From: Bradyrhizobium sp. PSBB068
Lineage (GTDB): Bacteria > Pseudomonadota > Alphaproteobacteria > Rhizobiales > Xanthobacteraceae
DNA length: 64,000 nucleotides
Direction of reading: 5' to 3'
NCBI GenBank assembly: GCA_016839165.1
Contig: CP069300.1
Span: 3,782,001-3,846,000 of the forward strand
Shown here: one piece after another, positions 57,834 through 64,000 of the stretch
Layout: every line of letters starts with the position of its first letter
Position numbering within the stretch: position 1 is the first letter of the stretch
Position numbers and translations under genes: made by a program
The notes under the pieces: model-generated
What the model was told of the DNA's origin: nothing
Database searches by the model: none
Seen by the model: only the letters and a program-made list of their open reading frames with translations

Positions 57834-59090
57834 ATGCTGGCACCGGCCCTCGACTTCAAGCACACCGTCACCGAGCGTTTCCTGCGCTATGTCGTGATCG
57901 ATACCCAGTCCGATCCGGATTCGCCGACCTGCCCTTCGACCGAGAAGCAGAAAAATCTTGGCCGCCTGCTGGTCACCGAATTGCAGGCGATGGGCATCGC
58001 CGACGCGCATCTCGATCCGCACGGCTACGTCTATGCGACGATCCCGGCCAACACTGACAAGACGGTGCCGGTGATCTGCTTCTGCTCCCACATGGACACC
58101 TCACCCGACTGCACCGGCAAGAACGTCAAGCCGCAGGTCGTGAAGAACTATCGCGGCGGCGACATCGTGTTGCCCGCTGACTCCACCCAGGTGATCCGCG
58201 CCGCCGAGCACGAAGCGCTCGCCGATCAGATCGGCAATGACATCATCACGACCGACGGTACCACCCTGCTCGGTGCCGACAACAAGGCCGGCCTCGCCGA
58301 GATCATGGACGCCGCGCATTTCCTCGTCTCCAACCCGCAGGTGAAGCACGGCACCATCAAGATCCTGTTCACGCCCGACGAGGAAATCGGCCGCGGCGTC
58401 GACAAGGTCGACATCAAGAAGCTCGCCGCCGATTTCGGCTACACCATGGACGGCGAGACCGCCGGTCATATCGAGGACGAGACCTTCTCCGCCGACGGCG
58501 CCAGCGTCATCATCGAAGGCGTCGCGACCCATCCGGGTTTTGCGAAGGGCAAGATGGAGCACGCGATCAAGATCGCGGCTGCGATCGTCGATCGCCTGCC
58601 CAAGGACACCTGCTCGCCCGAGACCACGGAGGGCAAGGAAGGCTTTCTGCATCCGGTTGCAATCTCTGGCGCGCTCGAGAACGCGCGGATCGACTTCATC
58701 GTGCGCGACTTCACCGAGGCCGGCTTGAAGCAGAAGGGAGCGCTGCTCGAGACGATCGTGAAGGATGTCATGAAGGGATATCCGCGCTCGACCTATCGCA
58801 TGGAAGTCAAACAGCAGTACCGAAACATGAAGGAGGTGATCGACCGTCACCCGCAGATCGTCGCCTACGCGATCGAGGCGATCGAGCGCGCGGGACTGAC
58901 GCCGGTCAGGACCTCGATCCGTGGCGGCACCGACGGTTCGCGGCTGTCCTTCATGGGATTGCCCTGCCCGAATATCTTCGCCGGCGAGCACGCGTTCCAT
59001 TCGCGGCTCGAATGGGTCAGCCGCCAGGACATGGAGAAGGCCGTGCAGACCATCGTGCATCTGGCGATGATCTGGGAACAGCGGGCGTAG
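57834..59090 (+). CDS. pepT: Peptidase T (tripeptide aminopeptidase)
   Basis: A 418-residue zinc-dependent M20 metallopeptidase that removes the N-terminal residue of tripeptides. Metal and catalytic segments: FCSHMDTSPD, TLLGADNKAGLAEIM, LFTPDEEIGRGVDKVD, TMDGETAGHIEDETFSA and, near the end, RGGTDGSRLSFMGLPCPN with the C-terminal His in FAGEHAFHSRLE. The ATG at 57834 gives the family length; 20 more codons are open upstream to 57774 but cross the HU-gene spacer. Confidence 0.93.
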   Translation: MLAPALDFKHTVTERFLRYVVIDTQSDPDSPTCPSTEKQKNLGRLLVTELQAMGIADAHLDPHGYVYATIPANTDKTVPVICFCSHMDTSPDCTGKNVKPQVVKNYRGGDIVLPADSTQVIRAAEHEALADQIGNDIITTDGTTLLGADNKAGLAEIMDAAHFLVSNPQVKHGTIKILFTPDEEIGRGVDKVDIKKLAADFGYTMDGETAGHIEDETFSADGASVIIEGVATHPGFAKGKMEHAIKIAAAIVDRLPKDTCSPETTEGKEGFLHPVAISGALENARIDFIVRDFTEAGLKQKGALLETIVKDVMKGYPRSTYRMEVKQQYRNMKEVIDRHPQIVAYAIEAIERAGLTPVRTSIRGGTDGSRLSFMGLPCPNIFAGEHAFHSRLEWVSRQDMEKAVQTIVHLAMIWEQRA

Positions 59091-59171
59091 ATCCTGCGAC
59101 CACCCGGCTCAGCGCATCAACCGCACGATCAAAGCACTTCGGCGAGGCCGACAGCAGAGGATACGACGGTC

Positions 59172-59429
59172 ATGCAAAGTGCCTGCGAGACCAACCGGAA
59201 CATCGGTCGACCCAAGGCCGCCGCGATCACGCTGCTCGCAGCACTCGCCTTTTCGGCCCTCGCTGAAAGCGCGCATGCGAATTCGGGCACGGCTGAACAA
59301 CGCAGGGCCTGCCGGGCGGACGCTATGAGGCTCTGCCGCGAATTCATTCCGAACGTCAGGCATATCACGGCGTGCATGGAGCGGAACAAGCGCCACCTCA
59401 GCCCTGCGTGCCGCGCTCAACTCAAGTAG
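59172..59429 (+). CDS. Small secreted Cys-rich protein
   Basis: An 85-residue exported protein with a signal-like segment (AAAITLLAALAFSALAESAHA). The mature ~47 residues hold four cysteines in the pattern RRACRADAMRLCREF, then HITACMERNKRHLSPAC, like one Cys-rich repeat of the eukaryotic GLG1 type that also occurs in rhizobial secreted proteins. Function unknown. The start has AGAGGA upstream. It converges with the next methyltransferase gene. Confidence 0.65.
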   Translation: MQSACETNRNIGRPKAAAITLLAALAFSALAESAHANSGTAEQRRACRADAMRLCREFIPNVRHITACMERNKRHLSPACRAQLK

Positions 59430-59441
59430 CTGGCCAACGCT

Positions 59442-60296
59442 TTAGGAAGCCCGCGCAGTCACGATCCAGATCGCGCCCGGCAGCGGCACGGAATCACCCT
59501 TCGCGAACGGCGCCAACGCTTCGCGCATCGATGCGATCGCGGCGGCGCGCACCTCTTCCGGATGCCCCTCCAGCGCACGGCTGGCCGGACCGATCTTGAG
59601 CGCGCCCTGGATCGCCGCATCGATGCCGCGGCCGGTTGCGACATCGAGCTCGACCTTGACCGGCTCCATAGCGATGCCGGAGAAACCGGCTTCGCCCAGG
59701 ATGCGCTTCACCCGGGCTTCGGAAGCAAACGAAAACGGGCCGGGATCCTCGGGGCCGAGCTGCGGCAGCTTCGGCACGTGCTTGTAGACCGCCTGCAGCG
59801 GCGCCATGAAGAACGGGTTTTCGCGCGGCTCCTGCCAGCAGGCGAAGGCGAGCCGGCCACTCTTCCGCATCGCTCTGCGCAAATTGGTGAACGACGCCAC
59901 CGGATCGGCAAAGAACATCACGCCGAAGCGCGAGGCCAGCAGATCAAAACTCTCGCGGGCGAACGGATAGACGGTCGCGTCGGCAAGCGCGAATTCGACC
60001 GGCAATCCCTGCGGCGCACTCTGCCGCGCCCGCGTCAGCATCGGCCCGGAGACATCGACGCCGAGCACGTGGCCCGCGGGCACGACCTTTGCCGCCAGCG
60101 CAAAACTCGAAGCGCCGCTGCCGCAACCGACATCGACGACGCGTTCGCCGGCCTTCGGCGCGGCGCGATCGATCAGCAGGTCGAGCACCGGCTGCAGCAC
60201 GATGTCCTGCGCGGCCTGTCGCGAGGCCCAGCGCTGACCACCCGGCCCGTTCCAATATGCAATCTGATCGGCGTTCTGCGGATGGCCTGCGTTCAT
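59442..60296 (-). CDS. Class I SAM-dependent methyltransferase
   Basis: A 284-residue methyltransferase of the UbiE/Methyltransf_11 type. Motif I is GERVVDVGCGSGASSFALA (about residues 50-68), the ribose-binding acid is in HVLGVDVSGPMLTRAR, and the motif IV region is FDLLASRFGVMFFADP. The start WNGPGGQRWASRQAAQD is typical of a group of uncharacterised rhizobial methyltransferases. The ATG at 60296 gives the usual N-terminus (MNAGHPQNADQIAYW). The substrate is unknown. Confidence 0.85.
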   Translation of the reverse strand: MNAGHPQNADQIAYWNGPGGQRWASRQAAQDIVLQPVLDLLIDRAAPKAGERVVDVGCGSGASSFALAAKVVPAGHVLGVDVSGPMLTRARQSAPQGLPVEFALADATVYPFARESFDLLASRFGVMFFADPVASFTNLRRAMRKSGRLAFACWQEPRENPFFMAPLQAVYKHVPKLPQLGPEDPGPFSFASEARVKRILGEAGFSGIAMEPVKVELDVATGRGIDAAIQGALKIGPASRALEGHPEEVRAAAIASMREALAPFAKGDSVPLPGAIWIVTARAS

Positions 60297-60339
60297 GCGA
60301 TCCAACCTTGTTGAGAAAGCGTCTCGTGTCTCGTGTTCG

Positions 60340-60387
60340 GGCATGATCTTTGTCGGAAAACCGCTTCGCACTTTTCCGGATCATGCC
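60340..60387. repeat. Palindromic intergenic repeat
   Basis: GGCATGATC at one end and GATCATGCC at the other, with inner CGGAAAA / TTTTCCG arms around CGCTTCG. A 48-base dyad of a dispersed type familiar in Bradyrhizobium-like genomes. It sits between the methyltransferase start and the YciI-like gene stop. Confidence 0.8.
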
Positions 60388-60693
60388 TTAGCAGGTCTCA
60401 CGCGTCGCGGCGCGCAACATGGGCGTGACCTGATAGGTGAATCCGGCGTTGGCCTTGGTGACGGGATCGTTGGCGACGATCTCCTGCGGATCGGCATCAT
60501 CGGAGAGTTGCAGCACGCCCAATCCCCAGACGCCTCCGGGATCTGCGACCGGCCCGAAGATCAGCGCCTTGCCGGCCTGCAGCAATTCGCCGCAATAGGC
60601 GACGTGCGCCTGCATGATGGCGGCTTCCTGCGGCGTCATGTCTTGCGGAAAAGTCGGACGCGGTCCGGTCAATCTGCAGACGTAGTATTTCAT
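60388..60693 (-). CDS. YciI-family protein
   Basis: A 101-residue protein with the YciI/DGPF fold: MKYYVCRLTGPRPTF at the start, then HVAYCGELLQAGKALIFGPV and GVLQLSDDADPQEIVANDP. The family has a conserved Asp/His pair; enzymatic roles are proposed for some members, but not for this one. The ATG at 60693 gives the family length. Its stop lies directly against the palindromic repeat. Confidence 0.8.
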   Translation of the reverse strand: MKYYVCRLTGPRPTFPQDMTPQEAAIMQAHVAYCGELLQAGKALIFGPVADPGGVWGLGVLQLSDDADPQEIVANDPVTKANAGFTYQVTPMLRAATRETC

Positions 60694-60715
60694 CGACCTG
60701 GTCCGCGCTCGCTGG

Positions 60716-61000
60716 CTATTTGGCGGCTGCGTTCGTGGGTTTGGCTGGCTTTGTCTTGGTGGCATTCGCCTTGGCAGCGTCCTGGCCGTCATTGGGGCGC
60801 GCAATACCCCAGGGGTCGGTCGGCTTCCGGTCCGGCACACCGCTCAGCGCGCGCTGATAGGCGCGCTGCTGCCGCGCCTCATTGGCTGCATCGGCCGGCG
60901 ACTTCTCGACCTCTTCGCGATAGCGCGGAACATGGTCCGATTGCGCCAGTGCAGGTCCGCCAATCATGGTGAGGAGTAGGATCGCGGCGATTTTGCGCAT
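60716..61000 (-). CDS. Small secreted protein of unknown function
   Basis: A 94-residue protein with a signal peptide (MRKIAAILLLTMIGGPALAQ). The mature part is hydrophilic: YREEVEKSPADAANEARQQR, then DPWGIARPNDGQDAAKANAT and a Lys/Pro/Ala-rich tail. The motif DPWG-x-x-R is recurrent in small rhizobial exported proteins. No function is known. It is 22 bases upstream of the YciI-like gene and may share its transcript. Confidence 0.7.
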   Translation of the reverse strand: MRKIAAILLLTMIGGPALAQSDHVPRYREEVEKSPADAANEARQQRAYQRALSGVPDRKPTDPWGIARPNDGQDAAKANATKTKPAKPTNAAAK

Positions 61001-61208
61001 GCATCAAGTTCCCAGGTTAGGCGAAGAGAATAGCATCGCAGCAAGGCCGGCATCAAACCCGCGCACGTGACTTTCGGCACCTTTCGCGCCATCGGCCAAC
61101 GAATGACATTTGACCAGCCAGCGCGGAGCAAGCGCGGTCCCGGCCACCCCATCTACTGCCCCACGGTCGGGATCGCGCACTCTCAACGCGCTCACAGAGG
61201 GCTGCGCA

Positions 61209-61457
61209 ATGGCCTTGCTACGTAAGGCTCTTCAACCAGAGGCCGCTTTGCAGTTCGTGAAACGCCGCGCCACCATCATCCTGCGCGAGCATGTGCAAGC
61301 GGAGGCCGAACTGGTCGGAAGGGCTGCAGTTCTCACCGACGGGACTGCGGGAACTGTCGAAGGCGTGTTTCTGGACGAGTCGCACGGGTTGCGCGTCTCG
61401 ATCGCAGGGCACATCGGGAAGTGGCCGATCTCGACAATCAGGATGCTTCAACCATAG
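61209..61457 (+). CDS. Small protein of unknown function
   Basis: An 82-residue cytoplasmic protein starting MALLRKALQPEAALQFVKRR. The C-terminal half (GTAGTVEGVFLDESHGLRVS, then GHIGKWPISTIRML) reads like a short SH3- or PRC-barrel-like beta domain. No family is certain. GAGGGCTGCGCA precedes the ATG as a possible SD. The frame is open further upstream to 61110, but that part is unlike a protein. Confidence 0.5.
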   Translation: MALLRKALQPEAALQFVKRRATIILREHVQAEAELVGRAAVLTDGTAGTVEGVFLDESHGLRVSIAGHIGKWPISTIRMLQP

Positions 61458-61633
61458 GACCGGATCCGTTCTGTCTGGAGCGCCGGCGAATTCCCTACCC
61501 CATCGGAAAAGCCTGAACAGGCTTCGTCTGAGAGTTGCCGATCGAGTCCGCCTTCGCCCTGCGCCACTGCGCAAGCGGCAATTGCATCCACAAAGGCTGG
61601 CTTGCCCAGCCGTAGCCCGTGAGGTGCGAAGGC

Positions 61634-61710
61634 TGGTAGGCGGCGAGAGATTCGAACTCCCGACCCTCTCGGTGTAAACGAGATGCTCTAACCAGCTGAG
61701 CTAGCCGCCC
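61634..61710 (-). tRNA. tRNA-Val (anticodon TAC)
   Basis: The minus strand forms a 77-base cloverleaf with encoded CCA. Acceptor stem GGGCGGC / GCCGCCT (first pair G-U); anticodon stem TCTCG / CGAGA with loop TTTACAC, anticodon TAC. T-loop GAGTTCGAATC. A single gene. Confidence 0.95.
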
Positions 61711-61723
61711 TTACCTGCGCGCC

Positions 61724-61753
61724 TCTTTAGCCTCGCCTACCCCCGAGGCGCAA
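61724..61753 (-). promoter_or_regulatory. Candidate promoter of tRNA-Val
   Basis: On the minus strand TTGCGC (61753-61748) and TAAAGA (61729-61724) are 18 bases apart and lie just upstream of the tRNA. It resembles the candidate nuo promoter. Confidence 0.4.
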
Positions 61754-61779
61754 GGTCGCAAAACCCCAATCCGTCAGCT

Positions 61780-62184
61780 TCACTCCTTGGGCCGCGTCGG
61801 CAATCCGCTGAGATCATTGACCCAGGGGGCGGCGGAGCGGCACCAGACCTGGCGTCGCGGGGTCAATTCGCCGCGCTGGCGAATGCTGCCCCAACGGATG
61901 CCCCAGTCGTCGGGTCCGCCGTGCTCGCCGCTCGTGAACAAGGGGGAACCGCAATCGCCGCAAAAATGCTGGAAGCGGACCCGGCCGTTATCGCCGCGTT
62001 TGCCGTACACTTTCGGCGCGCCATGGGTCAGCCGGACCTGCTCGGCAGCACAGATCACCGTGACGCGATAAGGCGAGCCGGTCAGCGCCTGGCAATCCGT
62101 GCAGTGGCAGATCGACACCCGTTCGGGATCGATCTCGGCTTGATAGGTCACGGCCCCGCAATGGCATTGCCCGTCGATCCGCAT
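61780..62184 (-). CDS. GFA-family (DUF636) zinc protein
   Basis: A 134-residue protein of the glutathione-dependent formaldehyde-activating enzyme family. Zinc-binding Cys motifs: CHCGAVTY (residues 7-14), CHCTDCQALTGSPYR (26-40) and the CGDCGSPLF pair (75-83), with a Cys near the end (VWCRS). Family members are small beta-tents with a structural and a second zinc; most have no proven activity. The start at 62184 gives the family N-terminus MRIDGQCHCG. It is divergent from the GntR regulator, 185 bases apart. Confidence 0.9.
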   Translation of the reverse strand: MRIDGQCHCGAVTYQAEIDPERVSICHCTDCQALTGSPYRVTVICAAEQVRLTHGAPKVYGKRGDNGRVRFQHFCGDCGSPLFTSGEHGGPDDWGIRWGSIRQRGELTPRRQVWCRSAAPWVNDLSGLPTRPKE

Positions 62185-62298
62185 CCACGTTCTCCCAATT
62201 CGGCGTCGTGCAACAAGGCGGTCGCCCAACAGGTCGTTTGCCCAATTGCAGCCTGCAAGACGCCGCGACGCGATGCAGTGCCCAACCGGGACAATGCC

Positions 62299-62342
62299 GG
62301 TATCCCAAATCTGGATTGTTTGGGATACCAATCTGGGATACC
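62299..62342. promoter_or_regulatory. Operator-like repeat at the GntR locus
   Basis: The perfect inverted repeat GGTATCCCAAA (62299-62309) / TTTGGGATACC (62319-62329) is followed by a third half-site TGGGATACC at 62334-62342. The repeat lies 28 bases upstream of the GntR-family gene start and in the shared spacer with the GFA gene. It is a likely binding site of that regulator, hence autoregulation; binding is inferred. Confidence 0.65.
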
Positions 62343-62369
62343 TAACCACGGTAACCGAGGGACGGCGCC

Positions 62370-63038
62370 ATGTCGCAGATGCTCCAGATTCACGACCAGC
62401 TCCGGGAGATGATCCTGTCCTTCGACCTCGGCCCCGGCGAGCGGCTGACCGAACGCTGGCTGGAGAGCCGGTTCCAGGGATCGCGCACGCCGATCCGTGC
62501 CGCGCTGGTGCGGCTCGAAGGCGAGGAGCTGGTCCGCCGTGACGGCCGCAACTGGATCGTCGCGCCGATCGACCTCGGCGAGCTGGAGGCGCTGGCCGAG
62601 TTCCGGATCCCACTGGAGACGACGGCCGTCCGCCTCGCCTGTGCGCGGGCAAGCGCGGCCGATATCGCCGGCGTCGAAGAGATGCTGGATGCCTGCCAGT
62701 CCGGCGCGCCGCGCGAGGAATGGCACCGTGTCGGCACCGATTTCCATGTCGAGATCGCGCGACTCTCCGGCAATCCCTTCATCGTGAAGGCGATCGCCGG
62801 CGCCATGACGCGGCTGTCGCGGGCACGCTGGCTCGAAGTGTGGACCGAACCGTCGCGCGAGCAGGCCTGGCGCGAGCACCGGCGCATCCTCGGCTTCATC
62901 AAGGCCGACGATCCGGATTCTGCCGCGCGAGAGGCCGCCGCCCACATCACCGCGACCCGCGACCGCCTGCTGCGTTCGCTCAACGAGGATCGCCGCGGCC
63001 TGCGGGCGCGCGGCTTCGCTGTGATCGGTTTGCGCTGA
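62370..63038 (+). CDS. GntR-family transcriptional regulator (FCD subfamily)
   Basis: A 222-residue regulator. The N-terminal winged helix-turn-helix (HDQLREMILSFDLGPGERLTE, then RFQGSRTPIRAALVRLEGEELV) is followed by an all-helical FCD ligand-binding domain (about 75-215) with the metal-ligand pattern around DFHVEIARLSGN and HRRILGFIKADDPDSA. The ATG follows GAGGGACGGCGCC. It probably controls the downstream MFS gene (1 base from stop to ATG), and itself, through the repeat just upstream. The effector is unknown. Confidence 0.92.
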   Translation: MSQMLQIHDQLREMILSFDLGPGERLTERWLESRFQGSRTPIRAALVRLEGEELVRRDGRNWIVAPIDLGELEALAEFRIPLETTAVRLACARASAADIAGVEEMLDACQSGAPREEWHRVGTDFHVEIARLSGNPFIVKAIAGAMTRLSRARWLEVWTEPSREQAWREHRRILGFIKADDPDSAAREAAAHITATRDRLLRSLNEDRRGLRARGFAVIGLR

Positions 63039-63039
63039 C

Positions 63040-64000
63040 ATGAACATGGAAGTCGATCGCGAAGCGGCCCTCGATGCGGGGCCCTGGAGACGCAACCTGA
63101 TTGTCTGCGTGTTCGGCTCGTTCACGACCATCGTGGGAATGACGCTGCTGCTGCCGTTCCTGCCGCTCTATGTCGAGCAGCTCGGCGTGAGCGATCACGC
63201 CGCGATCGTGCAATGGTCCGGCGTCGCCTATGGTGCCACCTTCCTCAGCGCGGCGTTGACGGCGCCGCTGTGGGGACGGCTGGCGGACCGCTACGGCCGC
63301 AAGCTGATGCTGATCCGCGCCAGCCTCGGCATGGCGATCGCGATGTCGCTGATCGGCATGGCGCACAACGTGTACGAGCTGGTCGGCCTGCGGCTATTGG
63401 CCGGCCTGCTCGGCGGCTACGCCTCGGGCTCGACCGTGCTGGTCGCGGCGCAGACGCCGAAAGCTCGCTCTGGCTGGGCGATCGGCGTGCTGTCGGCCGG
63501 CATCATGGCCGGGAGCTTGGTCGGGCCCTTGATCGGCGGCGTCCTGCCCAACCTGATCGGCATCCGCGCGACCTTCTTCCTGATCGGCAGCGTCATCTTC
63601 ATCACCTTCCTCGGCACCACTTTTCTGATCCGCGAGGAGGCGCGCCCGAAGAAAGCGAAAGGCAGCAAGGCGCGTGGCGGCTGGTCGCTGGTTCCGGACA
63701 AGCGCCCCATCATTGCGATGTGGGGAACGGGCCTGCTGCTGATGATCGCCAACATGTCGATCGAGCCGATCATCACGGTCTATGTGGCGCAACTGGTCGA
63801 GGCACCGCAGGTGACGTTCGTCGCGGGACTCGTGATGTCGGCAGCGGCGTTCGGCAGCCTGTTGTCGTCATCGCACCTCGGCAAGCTCGCCGATCGCGTC
63901 GGCCATTGGCGCATCATCACCATCTGTCTGGCCGTCTCGGCGCTGCTGCTGATCCCGCAGGCCTTCGTGGTCAGCGGCTGGCAGCTGATCCTGCTGCGCT
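63040..64000 (+). CDS. MFS transporter (cut by window edge)
   Basis: The first 320 residues of a major facilitator protein; it runs past base 64000. Features: first helix near residues 18-40 (FGSFTTIVGMTLLLPFLPLY), the MFS loop 2-3 motif GRLADRYGRKLMLIR, helix 4-5 with AGLLGGYASGSTVLVAAQ, and a cytoplasmic central loop rich in Lys (RPKKAKGSKARGG). The layout resembles drug/proton antiporters. The ATG at 63040 (MNMEVDREAA) is one base after the GntR stop; a second ATG at 63046 is possible. Co-transcription with the regulator is nearly certain. Confidence 0.9.
   Translation, partial: MNMEVDREAALDAGPWRRNLIVCVFGSFTTIVGMTLLLPFLPLYVEQLGVSDHAAIVQWSGVAYGATFLSAALTAPLWGRLADRYGRKLMLIRASLGMAIAMSLIGMAHNVYELVGLRLLAGLLGGYASGSTVLVAAQTPKARSGWAIGVLSAGIMAGSLVGPLIGGVLPNLIGIRATFFLIGSVIFITFLGTTFLIREEARPKKAKGSKARGGWSLVPDKRPIIAMWGTGLLLMIANMSIEPIITVYVAQLVEAPQVTFVAGLVMSAAAFGSLLSSSHLGKLADRVGHWRIITICLAVSALLLIPQAFVVSGWQLILLR

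Overview
The window is chromosomal, GC-rich alphaproteobacterial DNA, most likely from Bradyrhizobium or a close relative (Nitrobacteraceae). The evidence is the rpsB-tsf-pyrH-frr cluster upstream of a proS-lolC-lolD / dnaE block, an uninterrupted nuoA-to-nuoN operon running on into birA, rnj, a methylmalonyl-CoA epimerase gene and a DUF1467 gene, several small secreted proteins of types common in this group (including two DUF3551 proteins), an Omp25/31-type beta-barrel, and short palindromic repeats of the kind scattered through these genomes. The species call is inference from gene content; no rRNA is present.

Layout. 1-3254 (minus): translation genes rpsB, tsf, pyrH and the start of frr, with a recognisable promoter and a long, possibly structured rpsB leader. 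3310-7795 (minus): a lipoprotein, DNA polymerase III alpha (dnaE) and a 32-residue membrane microprotein. 8105-10293: small secreted proteins and an outer-membrane beta-barrel with a strong terminator. 10408-13787 (minus): proS-lolC-lolD. 13954-19595 (minus): a copper-handling cluster (DUF2946 protein, TonB-dependent receptor, PCuAC chaperone, YcnI-like protein, CopC-CopD fusion). 19991-24150 (plus): a terminator hairpin directly before a globin gene, then a CUT2-type sugar ABC transporter. 24198-27835: a palindromic repeat, a secreted Cys-containing protein, 5-methylthioribose kinase, a PilZ protein and a doubtful ORF. 27573-45480 (minus): the complex I operon and its four-gene tail. 46106-52798 (minus): an alpha/beta hydrolase, a very large Gly-rich autotransporter and an orphan TRAP binding protein. 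52989-57044: small proteins including a zinc-ribbon-like one, a polytopic membrane protein resembling O-antigen polymerases, a methyltransferase and tRNA-Asp. 57376-61710: HU-like protein, peptidase T, small proteins, a second methyltransferase, a YciI-like protein and tRNA-Val. 61780-64000: a GFA-family protein divergent from a GntR regulator and an MFS exporter, with a three-copy operator-like repeat between them.

How the genes work together. The largest unit is respiratory: all fourteen Nuo subunits in canonical order, plus an extra small membrane protein translationally coupled between nuoE and nuoF. The copper cluster covers an outer-membrane receptor, periplasmic chaperones and an inner-membrane CopD-type protein. 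The rest is housekeeping (translation, replication, lipoprotein export, RNA decay, biotinylation) with interspersed accessory genes. I found no prophage, IS element, CRISPR array or rRNA. No clearly new multi-gene system is evident. The best leads are the coupled small ORF inside the nuo operon, the globin leader with its terminator, the triple half-site at the GntR locus, and conserved-looking microproteins.
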